Positions 26,645 to 40,500 of a stretch of 64,000 nucleotides of DNA are shown here, piece by piece (the first letter of the stretch is position 1; every line of letters begins with the position of its first letter). This DNA is from Muscardinus avellanarius (lineage: Eukaryota > Chordata > Mammalia > Rodentia > Gliridae). The position numbers and the translations under genes were made by a program. The stretch covers positions 26,542,792 through 26,606,791 of the forward strand of contig OY726572.1 in NCBI GenBank assembly GCA_963383645.1, given 5' to 3'. The notes under the pieces were generated by a model. That model searched no databases, was not told where the DNA came from, and worked only from the letters and a program-made list of their open reading frames with translations.

Positions 26645-29600
26645 GGTACTAGAGATGGAACCCAGGGGCATTCTACCTCTGAGCTATACCCCCAGCCTAT
26701 TTTTTATTTTTAAGCAAGGTCTCATTAATTTTCAGAGGGCCTTACTAAGTAGCTGAAGCTGGCATTGCTTTCTTTGTATGTAAGCTTTTTTTCTAGCTGA
26801 AACATAATAGAAAAATGTATTGCAAAAAGCAGGTGATTCCATTAATTCATTATCTGTTCATGGTGCAAACACTCTCAGAGTAAGCAATTAGTTTTTACTA
26901 TTGTAATCAATTTTTAATTTTAAATCTTATTTAATATTCAGATTTTAATTTGAATTCTTGTTTAATAATTTTTATATCATCTGTAGATAGTAATTATCAT
27001 ATGTATGAAAATGTTTGTTTGATTGGTTGAGTTTTTGTTGTTGTTGTTATTTGGGGGTTTTTTTGTTTTTGGTTTTTTTTTTTTTTTTTTTTTGGTCGAT
27101 ACTGGGGATGGAACCCAGGGGCATTCTACTCTAAGCTATACCCCTAGCCCTATTTTTTATGGTTTATTTTGAAACAGGGTCCCACTAAGTAGCTGAGGCT
27201 GGGTGTGAACTTAAAATTCTTCTCTCTCAGCTTCCCAAGTACTGGGATTGCAAGCAGCATGCGCCATCATGCCCAGCCTCAAGGTTTTTTTTTACACTTT
27301 GTGTATACTGTGTTTTGGAGAGCTTTTCCTAACACTATAATTAAATTTGAAAATATTACGGTTCTATCTGGTATTTAAATAGTTTTATAATAAATTGGGT
27401 AATTTTATATTACATTGACATTATTAATTTGTGACCATGTATATAGCTTCTCCTTATTGAGTTTTTAAATATTTTTTATCTTGAGTCCTCTTCTCTTCTC
27501 TATCTAGGTCATATTCTGCAATCTCCATCAGCCAATGTGCTCCCAACTCTTCCTTTCCACGTCCTTCGTAGCTTGTTCAGCACTACACCCTTGACAACTG
27601 ATGATGGCGTGCTTCTAAGGAGGATGGCACTAGAAATTGGAGCACTACACCTCATTCTTGTCTGTCTGTCTGCTCTGAGCCACCATGCCCCACGAGTTCC
27701 TAACTCAAGCCTCAATCAAACAGAGGTAGGTTTAATTTTAATTATTCGGAGAGACTTGGGTGTTCCTTTCAGTACCTAAAGTAAAAGATATTTTAAAAAC
27801 TATAATTGTAGGCTTTTTCAGAAAAATGACAAGTTAACACATCTATTTGAAAATTAAAAGATTTAAGAGCTTAATAAGCTTTCCCTTTTGCCAAGATATT
27901 CAAATTTATGCTATAATCTTTTTCCTTTTTTCCTCCTAAACTTTTAGGGAATCATTATTGAATGGTAGGTGCTGTCCAATGTAGTAGTAAGACAAGAAAA
28001 AGAAATTGGGAGGGAGCTCATTGTTTTCAGATGATCATGTTTAGATTAAGTCATTAATTACTCAAAAGTGATTGATGGCTCAACTAAATTTAATAAGGAT
28101 TTTTTTTTTATGTGTAGGATCAATAAATGAGCTTTTTAAAGATTTTTTAGAATGGCATCAAACATAGAAAATAAGAGTAAAAAATATTTAAAAACTATAA
28201 AATATATGAAACACTTTGAAAAAATACTTTAAAACTTTTTTGGGGGGGGGGACTGGAACCCAGAAGCATTCTTTTTTTTTTTTTTGTGGGTCTGGGGATG
28301 GAACCCAGGGGCATTCGACCTCTGAGCTACAGCCCCTGCCCTATTTTTTATTCTTTACTTTGAAACCAGGTCTCACTGAGTTGCAGAAGGCCTCACTAAA
28401 TAGCTGAGGCTGTCCGCGAACCATGATCCTCCAGTGTCAGCCTCCTGAATGCTGGGATTACAAGCGTGCGCCACCACGCCTGGCTTGAAGCATTCTTTTA
28501 TTATTTTTTTTATTTGTTTTTTATTTTTTTATGGTGCTGGGGATGGAACCCAGAGGATTTCTACCTTCAGGCTCCCAGACCTATTTTGTATTTTATTTGG
28601 AAACTAAGTTGTTGAGAGCCTCACTAAGTAGCTGAGGCTGGTTTTGAACCTGTGCAATCCTCCTGTCTCAGCCTCCCAAGTACTGGTATTACAAGCTTGC
28701 GCCACAGTGCCTGGTTTTTGTTGTATTTCTGAGGTAGGCTCACAGCCTGAGCTTGTATTAAACTCCTGGGCTCAAGTGAGCCTCCCACAGGCTGGATTGG
28801 ATGTGTGTCACTTTGCCCTGCTTAATACATTACTTTTATTTTTTAATAAATAGCTATTTTTAATCATTGACATCGTTTATTCTAGTAAATGTTTCTACAG
28901 TAATGGAACTTAATGACATAACAGCTTATCTTATGTGAAAGAGGGAATTCCTCAACCATATATTCACATACTGTACATATCATCTTATGGAAATATTATT
29001 TCAGTATGTTTATTCTTAGAAAATATTTCAGTAAAAAGAAATACACAATTGATTTTGCTTGTGTGTTTCTGTTGGAATTTAATTGTAGAGCCAGGCATGG
29101 TGGCACATACCTGTTATCCTACTACTTGGCAGGGTGAGACAGGAGGATCGCAGGTTCACAATCAGCCTCAATTTAGAGAGTCTTTGTTTTAAAATAAAGA
29201 ATAGAAAGTAGGGCTAGGAGTGTAGCTCAGATGTATAATGCCCCCTGGGTTCAATCCTTGGTACCACAAAAAGAAAAAAGAAAGAAAAAATTTAATTGTA
29301 AATGTCGAGGATATATATAAGATGTCAAATTTAATGAAAATTCTAGCCGGGCATGGTGGTGCATGCTTGTAATCCCAGCATTTGGGAGGATGAGACAGGA
29401 GGATCGTGGTTCAAGAACAGCCTCAGCTACTTAGTGAAGCTCTTTAATGTCTTTCTTGCTCAGAATGTAAAGTAAAATTATCTCAAATATTTAAAATGAG
29501 GATAAAGCCGGGTGTGGTGGCGCACACTTGTAATCCCAGCACTCGGGAGGCTGAGACCAGAGGATCGCGGTTCATGAACAGCCTCAGCTACTTAGTGAGG

Positions 29601-32600
29601 CCTCTGCAACTTAGTGAAACCCTGCTTCAAAATAAAGAATAAAATAGGGCAGGGGGTATAGCTCAGAGGTCACATGCTCTTGGGTTTCATCCCCAGACCA
29701 ACGAAAGGAAGGAAGGAAGGGAGGAAGGAAGGAAGGAGGGAAGACATTAAGAACTGCTGTGTAAATTCAAGCAGATTTTCTTATTATGATTGAGAATATT
29801 TTTTTTATTTTTTTTTACTGGTGCATTGTAGTCGTACAAGATGCTAGTAGAGGCATACATGCACACATCACCAACTAGCCATTACCCAATTCCCACCTTA
29901 TTCCTTCCTTCCTCCCTCCTTCTTTTGTTTGGCTTAGCAATTGACTTTGACATGTTTGTACATCCTGTACATTAGGGAATCCCCCCGCCCCCCCGTCCCA
30001 TTCCCCTCAATTGGTCACCTCATTTGCTCATTTATAGTTTCTCCTCCTTCATCTCGAGTTTATACTCTGACCCATTTTTCCCTAGCTTCTGCTTATTAGG
30101 GGGAACATCCAGTTTCTTATTTTTTGTGACTCACTTAGCATAATTTTCTCCAGTTCAGTCCATTTCCCTGTAAATGACGTAACTATATTTTTCTTTATGA
30201 GTAAAATTTTATTGAGTACATAGCCCATAGTTGTGTAATCCATTCATCTGTTGATGGACAACTTGGCTGGTTCCATAGTTTGGCAATGGTGAATTGTGCA
30301 GCTATGAACATAGATACGGATACATTAGTTTGGTAGTTTGGTTTCCATTTTGGGGGGTAGATACCCAGAAGTGGTATTTGGTATTACTGGATCATATGAT
30401 AAATTCGTTCCCATATTTCTGAGGATCCTTCATGCTGTTTTTCAGAGTGGTTGCACTAATTTTCAATCCTACCAATAATGCATTAGAGTTTATTAGCCAT
30501 TTGAATTTCTTTTTTTGTGAAGTGTCTATTTAGTTCACTTGCCATTTTTTTTATTGGGTTATTCATTTTCTTTCTTTTGTGTGTGTGTGTGATACTGAGG
30601 GTGGAACACAGGGGGTTTTCTACCTCCAGGCTCTCCTCCCAGACCTATTTTATTTATACTTTATTTGGAAACAGGGTCCCACTAAGTTGCTGAGAGCCTC
30701 ACTAAGTAGCTGAGAATGGCTTCTGGCTTCCAACCTATGCGATCCTCCTGTCTCAGCCTCCCAAGTGCTGGGATTACAAGATGTGCTGCCATGCCCAGCT
30801 GGATTATTCATTTTCTTTGTGCTGAGTTTATTGAGTTCTCTGACTTTTAAATTATACTACTAAAAAAGAGAGCCTGACATGGTGGCACACGCTTGTAATC
30901 CCCACTTTTGGGAGGCTGAGACTGGAGGATCCTGGTTCAGAAGACAGTCGCAGATACTCAGTGAGGCCCTTTGGAACTCAGTGAGACCCTGTTTCAACAT
31001 AAAGAATAAAAGAGCTGGGCGTGGTGGTGCACACTTGTAATCCCAGTGCTTTGGAGGCTGAGACAGGAGGATCACACAGATTTGAAGCCAACCTCAGCTA
31101 CTTAGTGAGGCTCTCAGCAACTTAATGAAACCCTGTTTCCAAATAAAATATAAAAAATGGGTCTGGGATTATAGCCCAGAGGTAGAAGAGCCTCTGGGTT
31201 TTACCCCCAGTACCACAAAAAAATAAAAACAGCTGGGCATGGTGGTGCACGCTTGTGATCCCGGCGCTTGGGAGGCGGAGACAGGAGGATCGTGCAGGTT
31301 TGAAGCCAGCCGGAAGGAAGGAAGGAAGGAAAGAAAGAAGGAAAGAAAGAAAGAAAGAATCGGGCTGGGCTTGTAGCTCGGAGGTAGAGTACCCCTGGAT
31401 TCTAGCTCCAGACTGTCCCCCCCAAAAAATTATACTACAAAGCAGTAGTAATAAAAACAGCATGGTACTGGCACAAAAACAGATACATAGACAAATGGAG
31501 CAGAATAGAAGACTGCGAAACAAATCCGCATACTTACAGCCAAGATTTTTTACTAAGGAACCAAAAACATACACTGATAAAAAGATAGCCTGTTCACCAA
31601 ATGGTGTTTTCAAAATTAAACCACATGAAGAAAAATGGAAATAAACTCCACTTTCTCACCCTGCACAAGAGTCAATTCAAGATGGATCAAAGACCTTCTG
31701 AGAATTAAACCAGAGATCTTGAGGCTCCTTGAGGGAATAGGTCCAACACTACAGTCCAGAGGCACAAGCAAAAACTTTCTCAACAAGACCCCGAAGGCAC
31801 AAGAAACTAAAAGGTGAATCAGTACATTGGGATTGCATTAAACTGAAAGCTTCTGTACAGCAAGGGAAACTATCAAGAACTTTAACAGAATGGGAGAAAA
31901 ATTTTGCCTCCTACTCCTCCGATAGAAGACTAATCTAGAATATACAGAGAACTCAAGAAACTCAGCACTATGAAAATATTGCTTTGACGCAGTTCTTCTG
32001 ATACAGTCTTGTACTATTTATCCTAAAAGGATCAGGCTCACATTTCTTTTCACTTTCTGTTTTCTCTATTCGATTTTGAGTACTGTGATTACATGTTTGC
32101 ACCACCACACCCAGCTCCTGATAGGTTTTTATTGTTTTTTAGTGGTGCTGAGAATTGAACCCCCGGACAGTCTACCTCAGAGCTACACATACCTCAGCCC
32201 TTTTTATTTATGTTTATTTTCAATTTTTTAAGTACTGAGGATTGAATCTGGGAAATTCTGCCTCATTTATTTTGAGACAGGATTTTACTCAGTTGTGGAG
32301 GTCCTTGCTAAATTGCTGGCTGTGAACCTGCGATCCTCCTGTCTCAGCCCCCCAAGTAGGATTATAGGTGTGTATCACCATGTCTAGCTTTTGTTTTATA
32401 TCAAAGAAGATCTCACTAAATTGCTGAGGTTTGCCTGGAACCTATGATCCTTCTGTCTCAGCCTTCCAAATAATAGAATTACAGGCATATGCCACCGCAC
32501 CCACCTCCTGATAGCTTTTAAAATTTTGCTACTCTTAAGTATAAACAATTGCTCTCTATCCTTTCTCATATTCCCTGGCACATGCCAGTTTGTATTCTGC

Positions 32601-33672
32601 CTCTATGCATTTATCTGTAATGGATATTTTATATAAATTGAATCATACAGTGTTTCACACCTAGCATAAGGTGTTTTTGGGGTTTTTGTTTGTTTGTTTG
32701 TTTGTTTGTTTGTTTGGTAGTACTGGGGATTGAACCCAGGGGCATTCTACCTCCAAGCTACATCTCCATCTCTATTTTTTTATTCTTTATTTCTGGAACA
32801 GGGTCTTGCTAAGTTGTGGAGGGCCTCCCAGTAGCTGAGGCTGACTGTGAACCTGCGATCTTCCTATCACAGCCTCCCAAGTACTGGGATTACAAGCGTG
32901 TGCCACCATGCCCAGCTGGCATAAGGTTTTCAAGGTTTTTGCACGTAGCGTGCATTAGTACCTTGTTCCCTTTTATAGCTAATAGTATTTCTTAGTATTA
33001 TTTATCTGTTTTCCCACTGGACATATATACTATTACAAATAATTTTGCTATGAACATATGTGCCATATGTCTTTGTTTTAGACCAGTTTTCATTTGGTGT
33101 GGGCAGAGGACATACCTGAGTCAATAATTCAATATTTAATTTTTTGATGAGCTGCTAAACTATTCTTAGTTGCTGAACTGTTTTCCATTGCCAGTAGTAA
33201 GTATTTTCTGAATAATAAAACCACATCCTAATAAAATTTTACTTTTTGCCCTTAGCCTCAGGTGTCAAGCTCCCATAACCCTACATCAACAGAAGAGCAG
33301 CAGCTTTATTGGGCCAAAGGAACTGGCTTTGGAACAGGTTCTACAGCTTCCGGGTGGGATGTGGAACAAGCCTTAACTAAACAAAGACTGGAAGAGGAAC
33401 ATGTAACCTGTCTTCTGCAGGTATTATTTGTAAAGACCATATTGAACCTAGAGGCATTCTACCTTCAATCTACACCCCCAGCCCAATTTTACTTCTTATT
33501 TGGAAAAGGGGTCTCGCGAGGTTGATTCGAAGCTCACTACTTGCTGAGACTGTCCTCAAACCACAATCCTCTTGTCTCAGTCTCCCAAATGCTGGTATTA
33601 CAAGTGTGTGCCACCACACCCGGCTTAGATTTCTACCCTCTAATCATTTTCTCCTCTTAATTTGTTTTATCT

Positions 33673-33707
<35 letters not shown>

Positions 33708-36700
33708 TACTAGGGATGGAACCCATGGGCCTTCTACCTCTGGACTACACTCCCAGACCTATTTTATGTTTTTATTTGGAAACAGGGTCCCACTAAGGTG
33801 CTAAGAGCCTCACTAAGTAACTAAGGCTGGCTTTGTATCCTCACAATCCTTCTGTCTCAGCCTCCCAAGCGCGGGGATTACAAGAATGCACCACCATCCC
33901 CGACTTGGACTCTTGTATTAAAAGTTAATTTTTGCCATGAGTGGTGGCGCACGCTTGTTAATCTCAGTACCTGGGAAGCCTAGACAAGAGGATCAAAGGT
34001 TGTAGCCCAGCCTCAGCAACTTAGACCCTGTTTCAAAATAAAAGAGTAAAATAGGACTGATGATAGAGCTCAGAGGTAGAATGCTCCTGAATTCCATCTC
34101 CAGTGCCACATACACACATACAAAAAAAAATTAATTGTTTGTTTTTGCTGGGGAATGTACTCGTGGCTTTGTGCTTGCTCTGCCACTGAACTACATTCCC
34201 AAAACCCTTAAATTTAAATTTCCAAAATTTTCTGTAATGTTTCTAGAATCACACAAATTGAACTAGTACAGAAGGCCTTTATAGAACAGAAAGATTGGAA
34301 GACATACTAAAAAAATAGTTTTAGGTCCTTCATCAAGTTGTTAAGAGTTGCTTTCTGCAATTCTAGGATAACACTTGAGCTGAATCTATTCAATAAAGTA
34401 TTAAAAGTAGTGTCAGAGTCAGTACTATGTTTTTCAGTTTTTCCTTAAGTCAAATGGTGCACCATTCTTTATAAGCAACACTATCACAAGGCAAAACAGA
34501 TCCTTCTCTTTTGAAAATTTAAACAGAAAATGTCTTCTTTTTAAAACATATAGTGTGAGACGTTGAGTAAAAATATATACTCTCTGAATATTTGGAATGA
34601 ATGTTTAACAAAATATAAGCCTTTGAAGTATGTGAAAGTAAAATCCAGTGTAATTTCAATAACTGTAATTGTTAGGTCCTTGCAAGTTACATAAATCCCG
34701 TGAGTGGTGCTGTAAATGGAGAGGCCCAGCCATGTCATGAGAGCAGAGGACACAACAGCCACGCGCTGCCTTCTGTGCTCCTGGAACTTCTCAGTCAGTC
34801 CTGCCTCGTGCCAGCCATGTCGTCTTACCTACGAAATGACTCGGGTAAAGCACTTGTGATTATCCCTTTGAAATATCTTTGTGGGTGAACACTTCTTTTT
34901 TCATCAGCACTGTAAAAAGAATAAGGGTTTTTTGTTGTCAGTATTTTGTTTGTTTTCTTGGTTTTTTTGTTTGTTTGTTTTTTGTGGTAGTGGGGGTGGA
35001 ACCCAAAAGCTTTTCTACCTCTGGGCTAGACTCCCAGCCCTATTTTATAATTTTTTGGAAACAGGGTCTCACTGAGTTGCAAAAGGTCTCACTAAGAAAC
35101 CGAGGCTGTGTGCGAACCGCGATCCTCCTGTCTCAGCCTCACAAGCACTGGGATTACAAGTGTGCGCCACCACGCCTGGCTCAAAAAGAATAAGGTTTAA
35201 TTGATACTGCCAATGAATTTCTTAAAAATTATTCTAAAAAGCTGGGCATGGTGGTTCACGCTTGTAATCCCAGCATTCGAAAGGCTGAGACTGGAGGATC
35301 ACAGCTTGCGGACAGCCTCAGCTACTCAGTGAGACCCTCTAACTTAGTGAGACCCTGTTTTAAAAATAAAAGGAATAAAAAATAGGGCTGGGGATGTAAC
35401 TCGGAGGTAGAATATGCCTGGGTGCCACCCCCTGAACCACACACACAAAAAAAATTACTCTGAAAATGTTCAGCTTTAGTGCCCTTAGTTTAGTACTGTC
35501 TTCTATAGGATGGAATAAAAGTTATGATTCCTTTATTTTTACCTGTGAAAGTACATTTCTTTCTTTTATTAACGTGTAACCGGTTACCAGGCATGGTGGT
35601 GCATGCTTATAATCCCAGTACTTGAGAGACTGAGACTGGAAGATCAGAGATGGAGGCCAGCTTCGGCAGTTGAGCAAGGTTCTCAGCAGCCTCGGGAGAA
35701 CCAGATTCCAAATAAGAAATGAAATCAGGCTGTGCGTATAGCTTGGGTGCAATATCTAGTAGCACCTCCCCCAGAAATATCAACCCTATAACAGAGAATA
35801 ACAAAACGAAGGCGCATGGCTTCATGGCAGTATTCTATCTACATATCAAACTATACAGTTATAGATAATAGTTATTTCTCTCTCTCTCTCTTTTTTTTTT
35901 TCTTCTTTTTCTTTTTTGCATTACTGGGAATGGAACCCAGGGGCATTCTGCCTTCAAGCTACACCCCCAGCCCTATTTTTTATTCTTAATTTTGAAATAG
36001 GGTCTCACTGAGTTGTAAAGTGCCTCACAAAGTAGCTGAGGCTGGCTGCGAACCGCAATCCTCCTGTCTCAGCCTCCCAAATGCTGGAATTACAAGCGTG
36101 CGCTGCCACATCTCGCTGACAATAGTTATTTCTGAAGAAAGGCACATAAATCTTTTAGTCCCCAAGCACTTGATGATAAAGAACGAGGTGGGGAGGTGAA
36201 AAGGTAGGACTGATGGTAGAAACAGTTCAAGTGATCAGATTATTCCTTTTTATTTTAAAGTAGATGACAAGGCCAGGCATGGTGGTGCACACTTATAATC
36301 CCAGTGCTTGGGAGGCTGAGACAGGAGGATTGCACAGGTACCAGCTATTTAGTGAGACCCTGTTTCCAAATAAAATATAAAAATAGGTCTGGGGTATTGC
36401 CTGGAGGTAGAAAAGCCCCTGGGTTCCACCCCCAGTTCCAAAATAAATGAGTAAATAAATACATAAATAAGTATAGTTTTTTGTTTGTTTCTTTGTTTGT
36501 TTGTTTGTTTTGGTTAAATAAAACACTATAGAGCTGGATGTGGTGGCACACACTTGTAATCCCAACATTTGGGAGGCTGAAACTGGAGGATCGTGGTTTG
36601 CGGTCAGCCATAGCTACTTAGTGAGGCCCTCTGCAACTTAGTGAGACCCTTTTTCAAAATAAAGAATAAGCCAGGCGTGGTGGCGCACACTTGTAATCCC

Positions 36701-37544
36701 CGCACTTGGGAGGCAGAGACAGGAGGATCGCGCAGGTTCGAAGCCAGCCACGCGCGCTGGCTTAGGAGACCCAGTTTCCAAATAAAAAATGTAAAAATAG
36801 GTCTGGGAGTGTAGCCCGGAGGTAGAAGGGCTTCCAGGAACCTCAGTACCACCAAAAAAAAAAAAAGAATAAAGAATAAAAACTAGAGCTCAGAGTGTAG
36901 TTTGGAGGTAGAATGCCCCTGGGTTCAATCCCCAGTACAAAAAGTAAAGAAAATAAAAGGGCTAGGGATATAACTAGGATATAGACTGCCCCTAAGTTGA
37001 GTTGTTACTACCAAAAAACAAAAGTAAAAATTAAAAGTAAACTCAACATCAAGAAACCAAGTAACCTAATTATGAAATGGGCAGTTTGAACTGAATAGAC
37101 ACTTCTCAAAGAAGAAATACAAATGGCCAGCATGTTAGATGTTGAGTATGTCTCTATATAAAAATAATGTCCCTTATTGAGAATGTCACTCATGTCCTAA
37201 AGCATGGCTATTTTTTTTAAGATTTTATTCATTTTGGATTGGATTTACAATTATGATTAATATCTTTTCCAGTGCATTATACACCTGATTACTTATTACA
37301 TAAAACTAACAGCATTTGCTGGCCATGGTGGTGCATACTTGTAATCCCACTACCGGAGACTGAGACAGGAGGATCACAGGTTGAAAAACAGCCTTGGCAA
37401 ATAGTGAGACTCTCATCAACCCAGTGAGACCCTGTTCCAAAATAAAAATAAGTAGGGATTACAGTTCAAATAGGGATGTAGCTCAGAGGTAGAACACCCT
37501 TGGGTTCAGTCCCAAGTACTACACACACACACACACACACACAC

Positions 37545-37576
<32 letters not shown>

Positions 37577-40500
37577 GTCTGGGGGTGGAACCCAGGGGGC
37601 ATTCGATCTCTAAGCTACACCCCCTGCCCTATTTTGTATTCTTTATTTTTAAACAGGGTCTCACTAAGTTGCGGAGGGCCTCACTAAGTAGCTGAGGCTG
37701 TCCACAAACTACAATCCTCCGGTCTCAGCCTCCTGAATGCTGGGATTACACACATGTGCACCACACTGGCTCACAATTTTTTAATAGTATTTATACATGT
37801 TAACTTTGCATTCACAAACTTCAGACTTTTGTCTTTGTTCTAATAACTATTTCTGTGGGATCTCTTTATTTTTCAATAGAGTATAGCTAGTGCAACCAGG
37901 GAACTGAATTTTTAGGGCTGCTTTTGTTTTTATATTTTCAGTAAGTTTCAGTGGTCATGTGTGACAGTGAGGAAGAGTCAAGGAGAGGGATAAAGCTCTG
38001 TAGTTGGGTGGATTTCAGTGTTGATCTACTTTCATCAGCAACTTGTGCAGCTCACTAAATGTTAGTTTCTCACACAATCCTGACAGTAATGCCTACTATT
38101 TAAAATAACACATTCACAGTAGTGCTTGTGTAGAAAAAGAATTAGAAGTATTCATACCAAAGTGATTTACTTTATGAAGACTAGGAAAAAATACTTTTGT
38201 CAGACTAATCAGTGGGAGATGGTATTCATGTATATGCAATTACTTTTTAGCAATTCACCATTTTCCTTGTATTCTTAGGTAGTTCCCCATGCATTAGAAA
38301 AGTAGCATTTCAGCCCGGCTTGGTGGTGCATGCTTGTAATCCCAGTACTTGGGAGGGTAAGACAGGAGGATCTGGGTTCTTGGCTAGCCTCACCTACCTT
38401 AGTGAGGTCCTCTGCAACTTAATGAGACCCTGTTTCAAAATAAAGAATAAAATAGGACTGGGGATGTCCCTTGGTTCTATCTCTGGTACCACAAAAAAGA
38501 AAAAAAAATTTTTTTTTTTTACATAAATACCATCTGTGTGTACTTTTTGCAAGTAATCCCACTGAAGTGTTGGTGTGGGAGATTTTTGTTTTGTTTTTGT
38601 GGTACTGGGGATGGAACCCAGGGGCCTTCTACCCTCTGGGCTACACTCCCAATGCTGGACATGGCCAGACACATGCCGCTGTACCAGGCCTATTTTATAT
38701 TTTTATTTGGAAACAGGGTCTCACTCTGTTGCTGAGAGCCTCACTAAGTAGCTGAGGCTAGTTTCAAACCTGCGTGATTCTCCTGTCTCAGCCTCCCAAG
38801 TACTGGGATTACAAGCTTGAGCCACCACGCCTGGCTGTTGTGGGAGATATTTGTACCTTACCTTTTCAAATGTTACATAGGGCAGAATCATTTGAATATG
38901 ATACTGTTTGGTTATTTCAGTACTGAAAATATTACCAATCAGACATCCTTGTCTGTAGAGAACATAGTAGCATGTGATATTGTTGAGTCATGGAACAATG
39001 GTATTTTTAATTTTAATAGGTAATTCCAAATTCTACCAAATTATTTGCACTTCAGTTTTATCTATGTCTCTAGCTTTCACACCTCACTAAATTGCTGAAG
39101 CTGGCCTCTCAAACCCACGATACTCCTATTTCAACCTCCATGTACTGGGATTGTAGGCATATACCACCTTGCCCAGCTTTCAGAGTATTATTTTTGTTTT
39201 ATGTTTGTTGATTAGTAGCTTTCCAGTTTAATTTGAATTTTTGTGAATAAAGTACTGTCATACTATGAAGTTATAGCAGATAGACTGTTGTAACATTAGG
39301 AGATGGGCTGGGAAAGGGGCTTTAATACAAACGCAAGTATATGTAGAAATTTTATTCCTGGTAAATAGGAAATACCCTCTCCTCTGCATCGTTCCTTGAA
39401 GGCATAAATGAAGGCCTACTTCTCCCTCACTTTTAACATCACCTTTGGAAACAGGGTTTTGTGGGCTGCTGAGAGCCTTGCTGTGTTGCTGAGGTCCTCC
39501 CCAAGCCAGCGAGCCTCCCGTGTCGGCCTAAGTTCTGGGATTACAGGTGCCTGCGCCTGGCTTGCTGAAGACTTGTATGTTGCGTGTGTTCTCACTTTGC
39601 ACTTCCCGCTCTCTTCCTCCAAGTGCTGGACATGGCAAGACACGTGCCGCTGTACCGGGCTCTGCTGGAGTTGCTCCGGGCCATCGCCTCTTGTGCGACC
39701 ATGGTGCCGCTGCTGTTGCCTCTTTCTCCAGAGAATGGTGAAGAGGAAGAAGAGCAGTCTGAGTGTCAGACTTCCGTTGGTACATTACTGGCCAAAATGA
39801 AGACCTGTGTTGATACCTATACCAACCGTTTAAGGTACTAAACTGTGTTTGTTTCTCTCGACCTTGCCTCTAACAGTATTTTTTAAATAGCTCTGTGGCA
39901 TTTTTGGCTTTTTTTTTTTAATGGCATATATTGTGAGCACATACGACCTTAAGTAATATATTAATGAATACATAAAGAAAAAGTGCTTATATCCTACACT
40001 TAGATATGTTTCTGCACAGTGGCTTATCATATATCTCCCTGTGTGATTTTATAGATGTGGATAATGGAGTTTTCTTTAATGCTTTCACACTGTCGTACCG
40101 ATTACACAAGTAGCTGCTGATCCTCACTGAGTACTGATGCAGTCACATTTCAGTCGGTAAATGCTCAGTGCTGACACCGTCTTAATACTCTTATTTCTCC
40201 GTTGCATGTAGTTGGTGTATTTTACTTCATTTATTGGTGAATACTTGGGTATTTTTCTATTTCTAATAACTGCATATATACGTCTTTTGGGTCTTATAGA
40301 AAGTTCTGCAGGGTAGATTCTTAGAGGCAGAATTGTTGAGCTTGGTATGATGGCGTATATCTATAATCCCAGTACTTGGGAGGCTGAGATAAGAGAATCT
40401 CAGATTTGAGGACAGCCTTAGGAACTTGGTAAAAGGGCCTCTGCAACTGAGTGAGACCCTGTTTCAAAATAAATAAAAAGGCTGAGGGTACAGTAGAGAG

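Larger units (their letters stand above)
23599..27507. repeat. Intron with SINEs and an L1 fragment
   Basis: SINEs (approximate): 23794-23970 (+), 24396-24630 (-, with a 23-nt tandem duplication at 24545-24590), 24711-24910 (+), 24935-25110 (-, subtype C with a short duplication), 25180-25340 (-), 25375-25575 (+), 26643-26770 (-) and 27090-27280 (-). An L1 fragment occupies 25725-26440. Positions 23975-24390, 26771-27040 and 27281-27500 are unique. Confidence 0.8.
27726..33255. repeat. Intron with SINEs and two L1 fragments
   Basis: SINEs (approximate): 28225-28270 (-, fragment) split from its remainder by 28286-28486 (-); 28530-28715 (-); 29090-29275 (+); 29345-29455 (+, 5' part); 29505-29705 (+); 30585-30800 (-); 30870-31010 (+); 31015-31220 (+); 31228-31425 (+, with a GGAA/GAAA tract inside); 32090-32120 (-, fragment); 32135-32385 (-); 32390-32505 (-); and 32690-32920 (-). 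L1 fragments lie at 29800-30535 (-) and 31432-31975 (+). Positions 27780-28200 and 32925-33250 are unique. Confidence 0.8.
34845..39623. repeat. Intron with many SINEs, one carrying an exon 16 fragment
   Basis: SINEs (approximate): 34980-35180 (-); 35240-35450 (+); 35585-35770 (+); 35915-36115 (-); 36270-36450 (+); 36533-36669 continuing 36868-36945 (+), split by subtype C at 36670-36867 (+); 36950-37012 (+, fragment); 37320-37525 (+); 37575-37770 (-); 38313-38495 (+); 38600-38835 (-, with the exon fragment); 39070-39180 (-, fragment); and 39440-39567 (-, old, next to exon 16). Positions 37780-38290 and 38850-39060 are unique. Confidence 0.8.

Noticed and set aside
31122..31613. 163-codon minus-strand open frame
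   Set aside because: It joins SINE translation with antisense L1 ORF2 sequence; no start context or gene structure.
38653..38690. Alternative or duplicated exon for splicing
   Set aside because: The acceptor AG is missing and no donor follows; the copy covers only 38 of 211 nt, so inclusion as an exon is unlikely.
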